A program made the translations under genes and the position numbers. The notes under the pieces are model-generated. The model saw nothing but the letters and a program-made list of their open reading frames with translations. It was not told the DNA's origin and ran no database searches. DNA of 64,000 nt from Diogma glabrata (taxonomy: Eukaryota; Arthropoda; Insecta; Diptera; Cylindrotomidae): contig OY856186.1 in assembly GCA_963693315.1 (NCBI GenBank), positions 76,606,042-76,670,041 of the forward strand, written 5' to 3'. Positions 61,516 to 64,000 of the stretch are shown here, one piece after another (position 1 is the first letter of the stretch; each line of letters starts with the position of its first letter).

Positions 61516-62569
61516 GTGTTGACAACGGACAGAGCTGTTCGAAATAAAAAAACAATAATGTTATGTAAATAGTCATACTTACCAATAATATCTCTGTCCT
61601 TCGTCAAAATATTTGTTGAATAACCTCAGTCAACATTTCGTGGCTGTTTTGTTTTGTTGTCTCTGAAAAAAGAAAGAAAAAAATTGACTTGTATTAATTG
61701 GTTAATTACTTTAATTTAAGCTGTTAATTTAAGTTTCTTAATTAACTTTGCTTAGCCGTCGGGATTTTTATTAACACTGGATATTGTCTGTCTGCAAACA
61801 TTAAAATTATTTATATTAAGTAGTTCAGAACTTACAAGTCTTGCAATCCATGACATCTCCAGCTGTTGATGTTTCCGATCCATAGAATAATACTGAAAGA
61901 GAAAGGTTTTATTAATTTATTGTTTGTAATTTAATCAAATAATTTTACCTTTAATATTATTGTTTTTTGAAATGTCAATTTTTGACATTTAGTTTTCATC
62001 TGATGAGTTCACGTTCTCACCACTTGGCAAGATTTATCATATCTTGTGTCGATACGACAGTATTTAGTACTAATTTATGCTAATGTTGAACACGTGAGCT
62101 CTGCAGTCAATAAAATGATTAGTTTTTTGGCTATATATTTTAGATTTTATGATTAATAAGGCTTCTTCTTCGTTTAATTTCTGACAAGTGATGGTTAATT
62201 TTTGAGTAGTTAATTTAATACAAATAATGTTCAGAAGAAATGTAAAATTAATGTGAATTATAAAACATTGTAAAACAAAAATGTTTTTAAAATAAAATAA
62301 ATAGTTCTACATTTAATTGGTGAAATTGTGCAGTGGTGTTTTTTGTGTTCATCTGCCTGCCAGTGTTTGCCGAAATTATTGTTGCATGGCCGCCATATTT
62401 AAGCATCCGAATATCTGATTGTAATGCTGATTAATTTTCACAAGGAGTGAAATTCATGTTACAAGCCCTATTTGGCACAGTGTCTTCAAACATTTTTTAC
62501 TTCTTATGAAATTCATTTTTTAATTCATTGCCCTTTTTTAGGCAATACAATAATTTACTAGCGCATGCC
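61516..62569. other. No recognised gene
   Basis: AT-rich. If the downstream primer-site reading is right, part of this stretch may be the U3 of an LTR that starts somewhere here. Confidence 0.35.
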
Positions 62570-63830
62570 AACTGAGGCATTGATGAGTTGGCACACAATG
62601 ATCATCATCATCATCATCATTCATATATGCTGCTGCTAGGCGTGATAACAGTGGACACGCTTCACAATTCATAACATATTATTTTATCCGTCGTCATCAT
62701 TGTTAGGCGTGCTAACTGTGGACACGCACATTATCCATCAACTTATATTATGTCATCGCTCGTCATATATTGTTTTATCAGTCGTCATCATTGTTAGGCG
62801 TGCTAACTGTGGACACGCACATTATCCATCAACTTATATTATGTCATCGCTCATCATATATTATTTTATCAGTCGTCATCATTGTTAGGCGTGCTAACTG
62901 TGGACACGCACATTATCCATCAACTTATATTATGTCATCGCTCATCATATATTACTTTATCAGTCGTCATCATTGTTAGGCGTGCTAACTGTGGACACGC
63001 ACATTATTCATCAATTTATATTATGTCATCAGTCGCCACATATTATTTTATCAGTCGTCATCATTGTTAGGCGTGCTAACTGTGGACACGCACACTACCA
63101 ATCAATTTATATTATATCATCAGTCGTCACATATTATATTATCAGTCGCATTCATATTATTTTATCAGTCGTCATCATTGTTAGGCGTGCTAACTGTGGA
63201 CACGCACACTACCAATCAATTTATATTATATCATCAGTCGTCACATATTATATTATCAGTCGCATTCATATCATATTATCAGTCGTCATCATCATCTTCT
63301 GCCATTGCTAGGCGTGATAACAGTGGACACGCATACTACCAATCAATTTATATTATATCATCAGTCGTCACATATTATATTATCAGTCGCATTCATATCA
63401 TATCATCAGTCGTCATCATCATCTTCTGCCATTGCTAGGCGTGATAACAGTGGACACGCATACTATCAATCAATTTATAGTATATCATCAGTCGTCATAT
63501 AGTATATTATCAGTCACATTTATATTATATTATCAGTCGTCATCATCATCTTCTACCGTTGCTAGGCGTGATAACAGTGGACACGCATACTATCAATCAA
63601 GTTATATCATATCACCAGTCGTCATATATTATATTATCAGTCGCATTCATACTTTATTATCAGTCGTCATCATCATCTCCTATCATTGCTAGGCGTGATA
63701 ACAGTGGACACGCATAACATCATTCAATTTATATTACATCATCAGTCGTCATACATTATTATTATCAGCCGTCATCATCAACATTTGCCATTCTTAGGCG
63801 CGATAACTGAGGACACGCATATAATAAAAC
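62570..63830. repeat. Minisatellite with 12 conserved hairpin cores
   Basis: A core aggcgtgctaactgtggaca followed by cgc, or its variant with gataacagtgg, recurs at 62639, 62706, 62797, 62888, 62979, 63070, 63184, 63311, 63438, 63565, 63692 and 63797. Spacings are 67, then 91 four times, 114, then 127 four times, then 105. Each core has the stem gcgtg / cacgc around an 11-nt loop; only the last copy changes it (gcgcg). Spacer sequence is built from atcatcagtcgtc and tatattat phrases. Unit lengths of 91 and 127 are not multiples of three; overlapping ORFs here are products of the repeat. Confidence 0.95.
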
Positions 63831-64000
63831 CAAAATTCTTGATAGCTCTCTGGCTTTTTATTTAACGTCGTTCGTCAAAAAGAAAACATACAGTCCACTG
63901 CCAAGTCAGAGGCGCCATCATTTTGGTCCTTCGAGCCGGATTTGCCACCGGAACGCAGCTGTCATCACAAAGGAAAAATAGTAGAAAACCATATCGTCTA
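63831..64000 (+). promoter_or_regulatory. Possible LTR end and primer site of an element entering from the right
   Basis: GC-richer sequence after the minisatellite. 63921-63940 reads ttttggtccttcgagccgga, which I recall as a primer-site/leader phrase of insect BEL/Pao elements, following gaggcgccatca that could be an LTR 3' end. If so, the minisatellite lies inside a plus-strand 5' LTR and the Gag gene is beyond position 64000. No second LTR is visible, so this stays an inference. Confidence 0.35.

Noticed and set aside
62700..63692. Chain of overlapping 60-124-codon ORFs with repeated LGVLTVDTH
   Set aside because: Created by a minisatellite whose unit lengths (91, 127) are not multiples of three; the peptides merely track the DNA repeat.

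Overview
The window looks like a stretch of an AT-rich insect (probably fly-like) nuclear chromosome made almost entirely of transposable-element debris. The evidence is the set of element families (R1-type, RTE-type and Jockey-type LINEs, a hAT transposon, several Ty3/Gypsy elements, long-inverted-repeat MITEs), the long (TA)n tracts and satellite arrays, and the absence of operons, ribosome-binding sites or dense genes. Exact species cannot be told from the sequence. Only one long, undamaged protein gene is present: a 1009-codon endonuclease/reverse transcriptase of an RTE-like LINE (9843-12872, minus).

Layout. 1-1350: minus-strand relic of an R1/LOA-like LINE (end of ORF1 and the endonuclease start of ORF2), running off the left edge. 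2874-14577: a region bounded by diverged inverted repeats, containing a 1499-bp hAT element with a perfect 8-bp target duplication (4891-6389), a (TA)n tract, and the RTE-like LINE with 81-bp tandem repeats upstream of its ORF. 17460-19995: a satellite array of about 145-bp units that flips orientation near 18822. 20-33 kb: mostly featureless AT-rich DNA with a perfect 90-bp palindrome (24281-24370), three inverted-repeat elements, a 57-bp tandem repeat and a few short candidate host exons (weak evidence).

33.7-39.2 kb: degraded Ty3/Gypsy gag-pol and R1-like LINE reverse transcriptase, of which about 2 kb is duplicated in tandem (A 34449-36427, B 36475-38449), with a templated filler at the junction and a template-switch hairpin in copy A. 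39678-48515: a complete-ended minus-strand LTR retrotransposon (1.4-kb LTRs, AATT target duplication, tRNA-Lys-like primer site) whose gag carries a stop, whose protease active site is altered and whose RT, RNase H and most of integrase are missing; a 756-bp MITE sits inside a (TA)n tract in its leader.

50.8-60 kb: Gypsy integrase relic, an unidentified coding-like relic (52000-53150), a Jockey-like LINE cut in two by a young 4117-bp Gypsy element (53534-57650, 677-bp LTRs, ATAC target duplication, SAP-domain Gag, tRNA-Leu-type primer site, internal deletion of protease and nearly all of RT-RNase H), then another Gypsy RT/RNase H relic on the plus strand. 60.6-61.5 kb holds a diverged repeat, and 62570-63830 a minisatellite of 12 hairpin-bearing cores, possibly inside the 5' LTR of an element that continues past the right edge.

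The genes do not form a pathway; the interest lies in nesting, deletion derivatives with young LTRs, and inverted or template-switched repeats.
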